From assembly GCA_016906335.1 (NCBI GenBank), contig JADEYG010000007.1, forward strand, positions 1,140,001 to 1,204,000: a stretch of 64,000 bases of DNA, given 5' to 3'. Position 1 is the first letter of the stretch. The number at the start of each line of letters is the position of its first letter. The stretch is from Novakomyces olei. Lineage: Eukaryota; Ascomycota; Novakomycetes; Novakomycetales; Novakomycetaceae. A model generated the notes under the pieces. That model made no database searches. It saw only the letters and a program-made list of their open reading frames with translations, and had not been told where the DNA came from. Below are positions 46,921-57,217 of the stretch, piece by piece. Made by a program: the position numbers and the translations under genes.

Positions 46921-47374
46921 TTATGTTTGTGGAGGCTCTCGGAGCTGATCAAGCACACCTTCTAACGCAGAACGTAGCTGTGCCTCCTCCGACACAATAA
47001 AATCGGTACTTGATTCCTTGGGTAGCGGTGGCAGGCTGCAACGGAGCCATATTTGCTTCAATTGCCTCGAAATTTGTAATAAATCTTCAATAGCTTTCAC
47101 CTACAAGATATGATTCAGCGAATTGAATTATTTCCTTTAAGCAATTACCATCGAAGCAGAATGGCTTTTCAGTGCCATACTGCCAACCATTGCTTCTGTA
47201 CGCGTATTTTCTTTCTGTAGCAAATAAGCAGACTATCCAAAAAACAACACGGTGCGGGTATACCCCAACAATCTCAAGGATTTCACCAAAGCGCGATAAT
47301 AACGTCGCTGTAGCTTCGTCCACCTCTGCCGTCAACCGCTGGGATCGCTCGACTAGCTGCCGTTCGCGCGACAT
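46921..47374 (-). CDS. MED22: Mediator complex subunit 22 (Srb6)
   Basis: Head-module subunit of Mediator, which connects activators with RNA polymerase II. Three exons on the minus strand, 47264-47374, 47149-47214 and 46921-47100, give 118 residues. It reads VDEATATLLSRFGEILEIVG, then KENTRTEAMVGSMALKSHSA and SMVKAIEDLLQISRQLKQIW. This matches the Med22 pattern (ILxxFxEII; ATxxExxxxxxxVRAANIVRAGESLMKLVSDLK). A hydrophobic, acidic tail follows (LRSALEGVLDQLRE). The middle exon is 66 nt. Length fits the family (about 120-150). It diverges from OMA1 across a region holding a TTAGGG motif. Confidence 0.85.
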
Positions 47375-47410
47375 TTCCCCTTAATTCCAGATATTTGTAA
47401 GCACTTTAGG

Positions 47411-47545
47411 ATGCTTGGACGGAGTTCGATCAATCAATCTGCCAAAGCCAGATGGCTGAAACTCCATAAACTGAAACGGAGACAGCTTGGTAAAGGATGC
47501 TTCAAATATAAAGAAAAATTGGTACAAATGAACCAATTCCAATGA
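47411..47545 (+). CDS. Doubtful small basic open reading frame
   Basis: ATG frame of 44 residues, MLGRSSINQSAKARWLKLHK and then LKRRQLGKGCFKYKEKLV, very rich in Lys/Arg. A CTTTAG acceptor-like site lies 2 nt before it. It has ribosomal-protein-like composition but matches no family that I know. A GTAAAG inside could be a donor, making it a first exon. Confidence 0.25.
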   Translation: MLGRSSINQSAKARWLKLHKLKRRQLGKGCFKYKEKLVQMNQFQ

Positions 47546-47908
47546 AAACCATCAGAATGTTGACAAAGGACCGGAGCCGGAATCCAACTTGACCAAGATG
47601 ATTTACACACAACAGTCGTAGCCACCGACGGGGACTGTAATGACCAAACTAGACGCTGGATTCTACAGACAATAAACCCTAACCCTCGGACATGTGCAAA
47701 GTATTCTCAGTCAGAGTAGTGGCCTAATAGCACTTATAGCACTAATATCCATACACAAATAGTACGTATTTCACGTAGTTACCGATTTTACTCGTATTTT
47801 GCGACTTGGCGATCACTTTATATATTGATTTACTCATGATGCAATGACTTGTAGGCCAGCCAGATACGTGTATAAAAAACGCATTAGAAAGAATTGTCAT
47901 CCAGCCCA
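47546..47908. other. OMA1 promoter region with TTAGGG-type motif
   Basis: About 360 nt with AACCCTAACCCT at about 47676-47687, between MED22 and OMA1. No other feature seen. Confidence 0.5.
47676..47687. promoter_or_regulatory. TTAGGG-type motif in the MED22/OMA1 promoter
   Basis: Two CCCTAA units about 225 nt upstream of OMA1 and 305 nt upstream of MED22. Confidence 0.45.
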
Positions 47909-49272
47909 ATGCGCAGGTTCGCCGCGGCACTGCGGACACGACCGCAGCCGCGGACTGCGGCGGTGTGGCGCTTCGGCGCAGTGCGCCAGACGTCGTACCG
48001 CCGGTTTGACGGACGCAATTCGTGGCAAGGTCAAGCGTTCCAAGCGGGAATGCGTTTGCCACGGAATGCAAAGCTGGCAATTGGATCTGCTCTAGTGATT
48101 GCCGTAGGCTTTAATTTAGGTAGGCAATTGACGAGGCAAAGTATTCTTATTACTGACCGCCAGAAAAGGCGCCTGTTACAGGCCGACTGCGGCTTATGAT
48201 TGTCCCAGAGTCGGTAAGTTAGCAGCATTGTCACGCGAGACCAGAATAAAGGAATAATGTTTGATCGTCGTCTAATGGATCTGCAGGTTGAGCGTGTGCT
48301 ATCTGAGGACACAAATAAACAGATCAAAGAGCAGTATAGAGGAAGAATACTGCCGCCGGATCATCCTACCAGTATTCTCGTCAAACGAGTAATGAGACGT
48401 ATTATCGCGGCAGCAGGGATGGGTGAAGGCGTCGATTGGGAGGTGAATGTGATCAACGACAATCAGGCCAATGCTTTTGTACTGCCGGGCGGAAAGGTTT
48501 ACGTTTTCTCTGTAAGAGATACTGCTATGCTCGCGCTAATACCAGGGTATTATTCCGATCTGCCGAAATGAGGATGGGCTGGCGAGTGTACTCGCCCATG
48601 AAACGGCCCATCAGATTGCCAGTAAGTCGTCCGCAAATAACTGAGCTGTACTATTTCTACAATGGCGGCTTACAAACTAAAATAATTGCCAACGGTGCTG
48701 ATTCATTAGGGCATACTGGGGAACAGCTGTCGATGATGTTCCCGTTGCTCATTCTCGGTATTCCTCTTGTTTATATCCTTGGTGATATCCGAATCGCCAA
48801 CAGTATTATAAACCTTGCCGGTACTCTGCCGCTGTCGCGCAAACGCGAGACTGAAGGTAAGACTTTCCCGTGTTGATTACTACACAAACGAAGGAATATA
48901 TACGCAACTTTAACTTTTGCCAATTAATTAATTTAAAAAAAATATAAATTAAAAAAAAGGGAGAAAAATCGCATTCGTGCTAATTCTGCGACTTGAATCA
49001 TTCGCTTACTCGCAGCTGATAATATTGGCCTATTACTGATGGCGAAAGCCTGCTTCAACCCACACGAAGCAGTCGCTCTTTGGCAGCGTATGGATATAGC
49101 TACACGTGATGCCAATCAGGTACCTCAGTTCCTAAGTACGCACCCGACCAACAGCACCCGCATTGTAAATATTGAAAAATGGATGCCTGAAGCTGAAAAG
49201 GCTTCTGAGCAGTCTGGGTGTCAGCGACAGCGGAACTATCTAGATAGTATGCGGAGTTATGGGTTGATGTAG
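47909..49272 (+). CDS. OMA1: Mitochondrial metalloendopeptidase Oma1
   Basis: Stress-activated zinc protease of the inner mitochondrial membrane (M48 family). Six exons, 47909-48119, 48164-48213, 48287-48511, 48546-48621, 48710-48856 and 49016-49272, give 321 residues. Exon 1 gives an Arg-rich presequence and one membrane span ([18 protein letters not shown]). Exons 2-3 give [15 protein letters not shown] then [20 protein letters not shown]. The active-site motif HETAH is at residues 180-184 ([14 protein letters not shown]). The next join gives ARHTGEQLS, as in yeast HQLARHTAENLS. The third zinc ligand is the Glu of ETEADNIG (236), created by the last join. A C-terminal [12 protein letters not shown] block follows. 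All catalytic residues are present. Some introns stay open in one frame, so un-spliced reading frames mislead here. Confidence 0.93.
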
Positions 49273-49926
49273 GGAGTAAAATATAGATATTCAAGATTTA
49301 CTGGGTCAATCCTTGTAATTATACGCGTTACTGTCTGGCTTCTAGGCCTTGATGTTTTCTTAAAGAGCTCATTCTTTCGTTTTAATGTCCGTCGATAAAC
49401 TGTCGCACTGATAATCTATTAATGTAGCAATCGCTGAAAGCACTATGTGTGTAACTTGACGCGAGCATGAATACGCAAACACATTAAAATTAAACATTGT
49501 AAAGTTCCACTCAAAGCGCAAAGGCAGACTAGCATACATCATTGTATGATTCACAAATAAGGTCGGCTGTCGAACGGAGAAGTACTGCACTTGAGCGGGA
49601 AGCGTTTATTGGGAAATAGGGCAACGATACGGACACAGTTCCATATTATCGGTTATACATGTTTCACTAATTCAATGCTACAACATCAATTCAGCGTTTT
49701 TAATTTATTTTCTAATTACAGCTGTTTTATGATAGTTTATGATACATGACCTGTCGCCCGTTGACAAATCAGAGGCTTATGATCCCTGAAACTTTGGGTT
49801 ACATCAATGACAAAGGTTTGGAAATGGATGCACGAATTATAGAATAAAGACTTTTACGTATTTACACGTGCAGCTGCCTTTTGTGTTCTTGCTCTCTTCC
49901 ATCAGCGCATATAGTCTGCATATTAG
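49273..49926. other. Intergenic, downstream of OMA1
   Basis: About 650 nt, no gene that I can support. Confidence 0.45.
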
Positions 49927-50103
49927 TCACGGCTCAACATTCTCAAAAAACTCAGGTAACACCTCGATCAACAAGTCTATTTGCCACCCTCGCTCAAACT
50001 GTATATCGCTGGCTGTAAATGGATCATTTTCCGATTCGTCAGGTCATTAATTATTCTACTCATTTGAATGTACAATTGCTCTCTGTTGGCTCGGACATCT
50101 AGC
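49927..50103 (-). other. Possible 3' exons of an unrecognised minus-strand gene
   Basis: Two stretches joined by a 47-nt intron (50060-50103 and 49927-50012) read LDVRANREQLYIQM then SDIQFERGWQIDLLIEVLPE and FFENVEP before a stop. The intron has a CTGAC branch-like site and TTACAG acceptor. The first piece follows a TTCCAG acceptor, so more exons should lie upstream, overlapping or near the secreted-protein promoter. No family recognised. Confidence 0.3.
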
Positions 50104-50418
50104 CTGGAAAGGTCAGAATTAATAATGTAACATAAATTCAAGGTTTCTCATTAATCCATTTGTTTCAGCCTCAGTAAACACCCACCGTTACGAGGCGTGA
50201 ATATTGACCAGAGTAAATGCGGGGGTTTGGAACACTTGACTAGCTCAATGAATAGAGCATCAGTACCACTGTATGTCCAACGGAGCAATCTTGCAAATAC
50301 CAACCAGCCCGCAAAATGCTTGTTACAAACGTTCTACACCAGATGCAGGCTAGCAAACAAGCGAATGGTATACATACGCGTAAATGTGCCGCCACTGCAA
50401 AGCTCAAGCTTAACCAAA

Positions 50419-50949
50419 ATGACTCGCATCTCAATTCTGGCTACCTTTCTTTTGCTTCTTGTGCAATACAGCATACCTTGTTTCGGGAGCGATAACACTG
50501 GATTTACACAGACATTTGAGGAAGAAAGATACCAAAAAATGCTGCCGCGTCTGCGTGAGATATGCGAACTAGAAAGTTTTGCTCACGAGAATTTTACAAT
50601 GGTAGAAGACAGCGAAATTTCCGAGTTGTTTGAAGATCCACGTTCAGCTAGATCGATTTGCGATTCCATCAAATACGATACGCTATTTACGAATCATTAC
50701 GAAGATTGTAGAAGACCTCATTGGAATATCCAGATAGGAACGGACAGACGCTGTTTTGTAAGGGCAGCGCGCATGGCTTGTAGATGGCTGACTCGCACTC
50801 ACAAAATTCGATACAGCAACTCGTGGCGCAAATCTAGCTCAAAAATGAGGGATTTAAAATTCCGAGAATGCATTGCGCCGTACGTCTATAGTGGTCTCAA
50901 ATCCAAAACAGTTACTCAACTTTGTTGTCGTAATGCAATAAACATATAA
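50419..50949 (+). CDS. Small secreted cysteine-containing protein
   Basis: Not recognised. The ATG at 50419 starts a 176-residue protein with a clear signal peptide (MTRISILATFLLLLVQYSIP, then CFGS; cleavage probably after about residue 24). The mature part has eight cysteines (LREIC, RSIC, YEDC, RRCF, MACRW, REC and a final CC pair), which would allow four disulfides. It also has an NFT glycosylation site. No catalytic motif and no membrane segment after the signal. Small, cysteine-containing secreted proteins without homologues are often effectors or cell-surface proteins in plant- or insect-associated fungi; that is inference. The frame is open upstream to 50197, but the signal peptide argues for the 50419 start. 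Confidence 0.65.
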   Translation: MTRISILATFLLLLVQYSIPCFGSDNTGFTQTFEEERYQKMLPRLREICELESFAHENFTMVEDSEISELFEDPRSARSICDSIKYDTLFTNHYEDCRRPHWNIQIGTDRRCFVRAARMACRWLTRTHKIRYSNSWRKSSSKMRDLKFRECIAPYVYSGLKSKTVTQLCCRNAINI

Positions 50950-51486
50950 GGAGCTGTCCGCGAGGCTATTGCCGGACACAGTATTTTGCACACACCGCGA
51001 AACGTCTCTCTGCCGATTTATCAATCCGCGTTGCAAACAGACCATTGGCTCGTATGGATATACAGGCGCAATTATCAGTTTTTGGAGATTTGTCTTTTAC
51101 CAATCTGCCTATATATTAATACATCAGCTACATTATTACTAGTTACATTGAAATGCTGATAGTTCAGGCTGCGCGCACCTCTGATGGAGACACTCTGCCG
51201 ATAAATGCCGTAAACGACAGAGTAATCTTCATACTAACAATTCACAGGTTTTACGCAATTCGTATTTATTTGCATACGTAACAAGCCTTCATATCGGATC
51301 ACGGCGTCTCCTGATTCAAGACGCTGCCGTATGGTTGGAATATCAGTCTCCAAGATAAATAAATAAATAAATAAATAAATAAACAAACAATAAACAGATA
51401 AATATGTATATATATATATATATATATATACACCTAGCATAGAACCCGACTCCCGGCCCACCAGATCCATGACATATTGATTCGCA
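50950..51486. other. Intergenic with AAAT and TA microsatellites
   Basis: About 540 nt. Short (AAAT)n and (TA)n tracts lie at about 51354-51430, just before the LMBR1 gene. No gene seen. Confidence 0.6.
51354..51430. repeat. (AAAT)n and (TA)n microsatellites
   Basis: An AAAT tract of about 25 nt followed at 51409-51430 by about 11 TA units, about 60 nt before the LMBR1 gene start. Confidence 0.9.
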
Positions 51487-53849
51487 ATGGCCGTTATTAT
51501 GCCGCTGCTGCTGGCACTGGCAGTTGCCACGGTTGTGCTGGCAATGATACATAATCTGGGTCGACTGCAGCGGCTTCCAGTCTACATTTCTGCCGTAGTT
51601 TTCCTGGCAAGTTTATGGTCTTCAAGGAACTAGAACTAACACGTCAACAGGGCTGGTATATTCCGTTTGCACTAATTATTGTGCTACCCATCGATCTCAT
51701 CAGTGTAAGTTTTGTAGCATTCTTTTTCGCTTCCGCTTGTTTTGTTTTTATTTTAAAAATAATCAGATTTGTGCTAAATTCAGACAAATGCCGATGCCCT
51801 TGACGATCCCAATAGCCAGAGACCAAACCTCTACCTTCCACCGCGGTTTCTTCTCATCGTATGGCGAGTGGCTTACTGGCTGTCTTTCTCCCTGACATGG
51901 TATGTCAACTGCTTTATTGTATTATATTAATACATCAAGGCTCATTTTACCCGCTCTTATCTCCTTCGCCGACTCGGGACACAGGTCGCCAGCCAAACGG
52001 CTCAAGTACTCGCTCAAGATGAATTTGCGTTACCAACTGGCTTATGCTACGGTTGTAATCCTGTTTGGAGCATACATCCTTGTGTTCAAGGAGCTGTCTA
52101 GTTTGTATGTGACACCGGTTCCGCTCGTGTATTTTATAGGAAAGAATGGAATTATGAATTAATAAATAACGATCAAAAAAACAGAGAGAGGAAGAAAGCA
52201 AATTGACAAATGAATGATTAAATAATTAAGATAGAACAAAAAAAAACAAGAAAATCTGTTGGATGTTATCCAGTTGCTAATATTTGTAGCCAAGCGGTGA
52301 AATCGCTGTTGATTGCTCTGGCTAACTCTTACGGATTAGTGTTAGCGCTCACGCTTATGGGCGGGGGTTTGGTGACACTGCCACGACTGCTGTGGCACTC
52401 CAGCTACGCGCATAGGGAGCAAATGGGTCTGGAAGTTAAAGCGGTCAAATTGAAGGAACAGCTGGAGGACGCTGAAGGCGATGTGAAAGAGGTTGCACAA
52501 CAGATTGCTGCTATAAGCGAACAAGCACATGAGCCATGGCAGAAAGAATGGACCCGCGACTTGATGATTTCTTGTCCTTTATCTGCCCAGTTTTTGAATC
52601 CTGGATCGAGAAATGGTCGGTTTTCCAGCTGGATTCCCTTTGTACGTGACGGACAAGCTTTACAGTGCACAGAAGATAATTTGGCCGCTATATCTCGGCG
52701 TGTACGTATTTCCCGTCAAAAGCTTGATCAGTGCACGAGTCAATGGAGCCATGCAGTGGCCAGGTACTATTTCCTGGCAGAACTGGATCGCGCTCGGCTT
52801 TCTGGGACACGTGCGCTAATGCTGAAAGGTCCCTATCGATCAAGACTGCCGCCGCGTTTTGCCTTTATTTATTATGCACATATAATGCCTCGAGCAATCA
52901 GGCTTGTGGCGGTAGTATTTGCCTTTATTTCGCTGGCAGTTTTGTGGTCCGAAATTGTTATGAATACGGGTAGCGAAGATAAGGGCTTGAGCCTTGTCGG
53001 CAGAATGGTGGCCTCTGAAGTCCCGCACTGGCCGCTTGTTGAAATTACCACTGTTTGCTGGCTCATGTACATGTGTGCTTGCACGTATCTTAGTATGTTG
53101 CGCTTACGTGTCTTTGACAAGTATGCACTTATATGGCGCGGCCATACTGATACGACGTCATTGCTGTTTTACGCATCTTACCTGTGTCGACTAACGTAAG
53201 GATGACCATTTTACGATTATTGATTTTCACAATTATAATCTATTCTTTCTTTTCATGTTTAGTTTATTCTCTTTCCTATGTATTTGGCTGGTTCAGTGTG
53301 GTATTTTAGATTTATTTTTCCTTTTTGCCTCTTTTCTGTTTATGCAGATTTGGACTGATCGTTCTAATGTTTAGTATACCTCTAAGCTACAACTTCCTTC
53401 TCCTACTACCTCCGTCGTTTCGCAAATCGGCGTTTGATACTTTTCTAGGGTCAAACATTAATCTCACTCCACTGGGTGAAAAATTTGTCTCATGGTTTCC
53501 TCTGTTTATTGTGCTGCCGTTTACCCTAACCCTGGCCAAAGTGGGTGATAGATTCAAGGCGTGGGTGGGCCTTGACGCAGATAGTGTGTTTCGTGACGAG
53601 AATGATATTGAGGCTGTACACCCGGACCGCGGTAGTCAAGAAGGCCGAATGCTTTTAATGAGCGCTATTGCTCCTTTTGCAGATGGAGCTAGTACTCCTG
53701 GACCTCCGCCTGGTCTTGGTGGAAGCGAATCCGAAGCTTATTCTGATACTCAGCACGATCTCGATGCTGAGCAAGCCGACACGTCTGAGCCATTGTGGGC
53801 GCGTGGCCGAGACCGGCTCACGGAAACGTGGCGCGCTTGGAGAGATTAA
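51487..53849 (+). CDS. LMBR1-domain multi-pass membrane protein (LMBD2-like)
   Basis: Polytopic protein of the LMBR1/LIMR family; animal LMBD2 affects GPCR signalling, fungal roles are poorly known. Six exons, 51487-51606, 51651-51704, 51784-51899, 51940-52104, 52290-53195 and 53348-53849, give 620 residues. N-terminal spans PLLLALAVATVVLAM and GWYIPFALIIVLPIDLIS (with the family's conserved Pro-x-Asp) are rebuilt by splicing. WLSFSLTWLILPALISFADS, YGLVLALTLMGGGLVTLPR and a charged cytosolic coiled coil (VKAVKLKEQLEDAEGDVKEV) follow. C-terminal spans FIYYAHIMPRAIRLVAVVFA and FGLIVLMFSIPLSYNFLLLL come before an acidic tail. Intron 1 uses a GC donor. A CCCTAACCCT stretch lies in coding sequence at 53523. 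Confidence 0.87.
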
Positions 53850-53999
53850 AGTGTATATAAATAAGTCAATAATAAATAAATAAATAATTTGTTGTAGAAT
53901 TCGTGAATTAATGGAATATGGAATGCTGTGTTCGAATTTACTACTATATTCCAATCTGTATACAAAAATGTACATTTTAAGGGGAATGTTTATGGTTAT

Positions 54000-54013
54000 G
54001 GTTAGGGTTAGGG
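54000..54013. promoter_or_regulatory. TTAGGG-type motif before the enoyl-CoA hydratase gene
   Basis: GGTTAGGGTTAGGG about 55-65 nt upstream of the enoyl-CoA hydratase ATG. Confidence 0.5.
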
Positions 54014-54065
54014 CCATATTTATATCAGGAATAAGTTATCGAGGCACAAAACATTACCCCAGATC

Positions 54066-55580
54066 ATGTGGGGCACAGTTCCGAGACCGATGCTGTCATT
54101 AGCGTACACCAAAGCCAATCGTTTAGCGTTTCGTAATTTTTCTATAGTGTCGCCCCGCTATTATGCTTCAATTGAGACGGAAACGCCGGCCAAAGGTGTA
54201 GGTTTGATCCGACTGCACCGTCCTAAAGCGCTTAATGCACTGAACAGTGAAATGTTCCAGGAAATTAATGACGCGGCCAGGGCGTTTGATACGGACGCGA
54301 GTATTGGAGCTATTGTTCTCGCCGGGTCGGAGAAGGCATTTGCGGGTATTAACAGGTCAGGTAATGTATGCTAACGCTTAGCCGGTGCCGATATTAAAGA
54401 GATGCTGCCCAAGTCATTTGCGGAAATGACAACACAAGATTATATTGCTCCATGGCAGCAATTGGCCACTGTGAAAAAGCCCGTTTTTGCCGCTGTAAGA
54501 GGCTACGCGGTAAGAGCCTGCTTAAATTTTTTTTTATTTAATTTAATTTAATTAATTAATTATTATTTATTTTATTTTATTTTTTTAGTTCTCAGATTTG
54601 TCTTCCTTTAATTATTTCCTTTTAAATCACAGTCTCTATCGTTTAGCCACGCTTTGGTCGTTGCATTGTATTTCTTATTTCTTTTACTTACAAGACAGCT
54701 GGGTGGCGGTTGCGAGCTGGCAATGATGTATGTTTAAGTACATTCATATCTGATCGACAGGGCCGACATTCTTTACGCTGCAAAATCGGCAGTTTTTGGC
54801 CAACCTGAAATCACGTTAGGAATTATACCGGGTAATAATTTGCAAAGTCTTGATTGAGATTTTATGCAAAACATGAATTGCGCGCCCCATACTGGAATAG
54901 CCTAAGAATTCAGGGCAAATTCAGAATTATACTGGTGGAGATTTATGTTTGCTTTGGAAAACACGAATAAACGAATGAATGAATAAGCAAACAAACGAAT
55001 AATAAAGCAAATACAATTAGATAAAGATAAAAATTATTCCGAGCTAGCAACTCAATTCTATTTCTAATTTATTTCTCAATATCTTACACTGCAGGTGCCG
55101 GAGGCACACAGCGCCTTATTCGCGCTATCGGAAAGGCTCGAGCTATGGACGTCATTCTGACTGGGCGCAAGTTTACAGGACAAGAGGCTTACGACTGGGG
55201 TTTGGCTGCACGCGTCGTTCCAGACGAAGAGCTGCTAGAGGCTACGATTAAAGCGGCAGCTAAAGTTGCTTCATTGGGCCAAATAGCGGTCAAGACGGCT
55301 AAAGAGGCCGTAAATACGGGTAAAATTATTTTTATTATAATCAACAAGATTGGTTTGGTTTGGTTTGATTTGGTTTCACTTTGAAATATAAAAGTTCAAT
55401 AATTTCCTTCATCTTTATCTTGCGCTTCCACCTTCTAACGTGTTAGCATATGAAACGCATCTACAACAAGGTATCGTCTTCGAGCGACGCCTTTTCCATG
55501 GCTTGTTTGCTACTCAAGATCAGCAAGAGGGCATGACTGCTTTCATTGAGAAGCGACCGGCAAAGTTTAGTAATAAGTAG
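54066..55580 (+). CDS. Mitochondrial enoyl-CoA hydratase (ECHS1 type)
   Basis: Hydrates 2-enoyl-CoA in mitochondrial beta-oxidation and branched-chain amino-acid breakdown. Six exons, 54066-54345, 54382-54509, 54699-54727, 54761-54831, 55095-55319 and 55447-55580, give 288 residues, close to the family's 290. Residues 1-40 form a presequence ([20 protein letters not shown]). The crotonase core has [20 protein letters not shown], the oxyanion segment AGADIKEM (restored by joining exons 1-2), [18 protein letters not shown] and [20 protein letters not shown]. Both catalytic glutamates (in GGGCE and QPE) are present. It ends [17 protein letters not shown]. Exon 3 is only 29 nt. The presence of this enzyme implies mitochondrial beta-oxidation or valine catabolism, absent from budding yeast. 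Confidence 0.95.
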
Positions 55581-56005
55581 GGCAAGAGTATAGATGCAGT
55601 TTAATTCGAGTTTCGTTGTATCTTTAGTAGAGTATCCACGACTGCTGCGCATGGATTACTGAAATCAAATATTTACAGTTCTGATCTCTTTGTATTGCTA
55701 TAGATTTTGCAGTACTCTACTCCCCAACCCTGATTGTATGCAAATCCAATCTTTTATTAGCACAGATATGAATACACACGTGAGTGAGACGTAGCAATAA
55801 ACCAATTTCCACGCAAACCAAGCCCTCCAAAAAAGCTAAATAAAAAATAAAAACTAAAAATTGATCAACAAAAAAATAACAGTCAGATGATTGAAGAAAG
55901 ATAAAAAAAAAAGAAAAACAAACGAGAAAAATCCAAAAAAGCCCAGAATTTAAAATTAAACTACTAGTAAAATGCATTCAATAAAAATCAGGTACAACCC
56001 CAATT
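55581..56005. other. Intergenic, convergent 3' ends
   Basis: About 425 nt, A-rich on the plus strand; no gene seen. Confidence 0.5.
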
Positions 56006-57217
56006 TCATTGCTCGGGAGTATCCGGCTTGGCATCAAGCTTGTCGTCCGAATGAGCGAGCGAAATCTTTTCCATAAGATTCACATACGACCGGCGAGAGG
56101 GGTCAGCGAGCCGTTTGTTCTTCACTTTAGCCCGTTTACGATCAGGGCGGACAACGATAACGGGTACGGGCGAGTACTGCAGGCAATATTTGCTGATAGA
56201 GCCAGACCGCAGGCTTTGCAGGCCGATAGCTTTACCCTTTGTGCCCACGATGAGCGAGTCGGGAGAGTAAGTCTGGATCATCTGCTGAATGAGATCTCGT
56301 ACTTTGCCGAGAGCGTACTCCACCACGATAGAAATTGCCTTATCTTCCACGTTCTTTTCAATCAAATCGTCCAGAATTTTGTGTGCCTCGTCATAGTACT
56401 CTGTTTCGCTCCGTGGATCAGCGCTTCCACCCGTCCACGAACTGGACGGGTCGATAACCCGCAGGGCAACAAGCTCGTCCCCATCTTCAATCAGTGTATC
56501 GATGAGCCAATCGACCGCAGAATCAGAGTACTCCTTCTTGTCAATGCCACATAGAAAGGTTCGTGAAGTCTTTGACCACTTGTAGTCCTTGTGCTGCGCT
56601 CTCAGAGTGAGAGAGTACTGAGCAGCGTTTTTGTTTGCAAAAGTATCAAAACTGACGCGAGCCTCAAAGTTTGGGTCCGGTGGAGGCGATCCCATACTGC
56701 GGCTCCGCGAGCGGCGGTGCCGGCCGCCTGTTCCCTGCGCCATTGCGCTTGTTAGACCACCGCTGCCGCTGTGGCCGCTGCTGCTTGTGGCCGTTGTTGC
56801 CGTATGAGCAATAGACGATAGAGGCGGGGCAGATTGAGCAGATTGAGAAGATTGAGCAATTTGCTGAGCAGATTGCTGAGAAGATTTCTTGGGAGATTGC
56901 TGAGCACTTTGCTGGGAAGATTGCTGGTGGTCCAAGGCTGGCAAAGACGATTTTTCATGTAACCCTTCTGCCGGAGCTTCTTGAGACGCGTCTGCGGTTG
57001 ATGTAGACGAAAAAGCAGATCCACACGAGCCCCGTGTGTCTTTGGCTGAGGACAAAGGCAGCGGCTCAGGCTCAGCTGAGCTGGCAGAGTGCTGTGCCGC
57101 CGACTGCGATTGGCCAGTGTGTATCAGATCGTCTGGCCTGGGCAGATTTCCAAAGGAGATTGTGCCGCTGCTCGCCGTTGAAGGCGGCCGTCCTTGAGCT
57201 GCTGCTGCCTCTGCCAT
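56006..57217 (-). CDS. Universal stress protein (UspA) domain protein
   Basis: Single exon, 403 residues. The first about 170 residues are Ser/Gln-rich and disordered with a QSAQQSPKKSSQQSAQQ repeat. The Usp domain fills about 185-350: FLCGIDKKEYSDSAVDWLID, DELVALRVIDPSS, and a nucleotide-binding loop LIVGTKGKAIGLQSLRSGSI then SKYCLQYSPVPVIVVRP. The G-x2-G...GS pattern is kept, so ATP binding is likely. A basic tail KRAKVKNKRLADPSRRSYVN follows. Fungal proteins of this layout (long disordered N-terminus plus one Usp domain) are widespread; their function is mostly unknown, linked to stress in general. Start at the ATG 57217, just downstream of an 11-mer repeat array. Confidence 0.9.
   Translation of the reverse strand: MAEAAAAQGRPPSTASSGTISFGNLPRPDDLIHTGQSQSAAQHSASSAEPEPLPLSSAKDTRGSCGSAFSSTSTADASQEAPAEGLHEKSSLPALDHQQSSQQSAQQSPKKSSQQSAQQIAQSSQSAQSAPPLSSIAHTATTATSSSGHSGSGGLTSAMAQGTGGRHRRSRSRSMGSPPPDPNFEARVSFDTFANKNAAQYSLTLRAQHKDYKWSKTSRTFLCGIDKKEYSDSAVDWLIDTLIEDGDELVALRVIDPSSSWTGGSADPRSETEYYDEAHKILDDLIEKNVEDKAISIVVEYALGKVRDLIQQMIQTYSPDSLIVGTKGKAIGLQSLRSGSISKYCLQYSPVPVIVVRPDRKRAKVKNKRLADPSRRSYVNLMEKISLAHSDDKLDAKPDTPEQ

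Noticed and set aside
47894-48199. Unspliced reading of OMA1 exon 1 as a separate 101-residue protein
   Set aside because: The frame runs through a GTAGGC donor; splicing restores the conserved Oma1 sequence instead.
49868-50050. Plus-strand 60-residue frame with a signal-peptide-like start (MQLPFVFLLSSIS)
   Set aside because: Ends without a mature domain and is antisense to sequence that looks like minus-strand coding exons; too weak to call.
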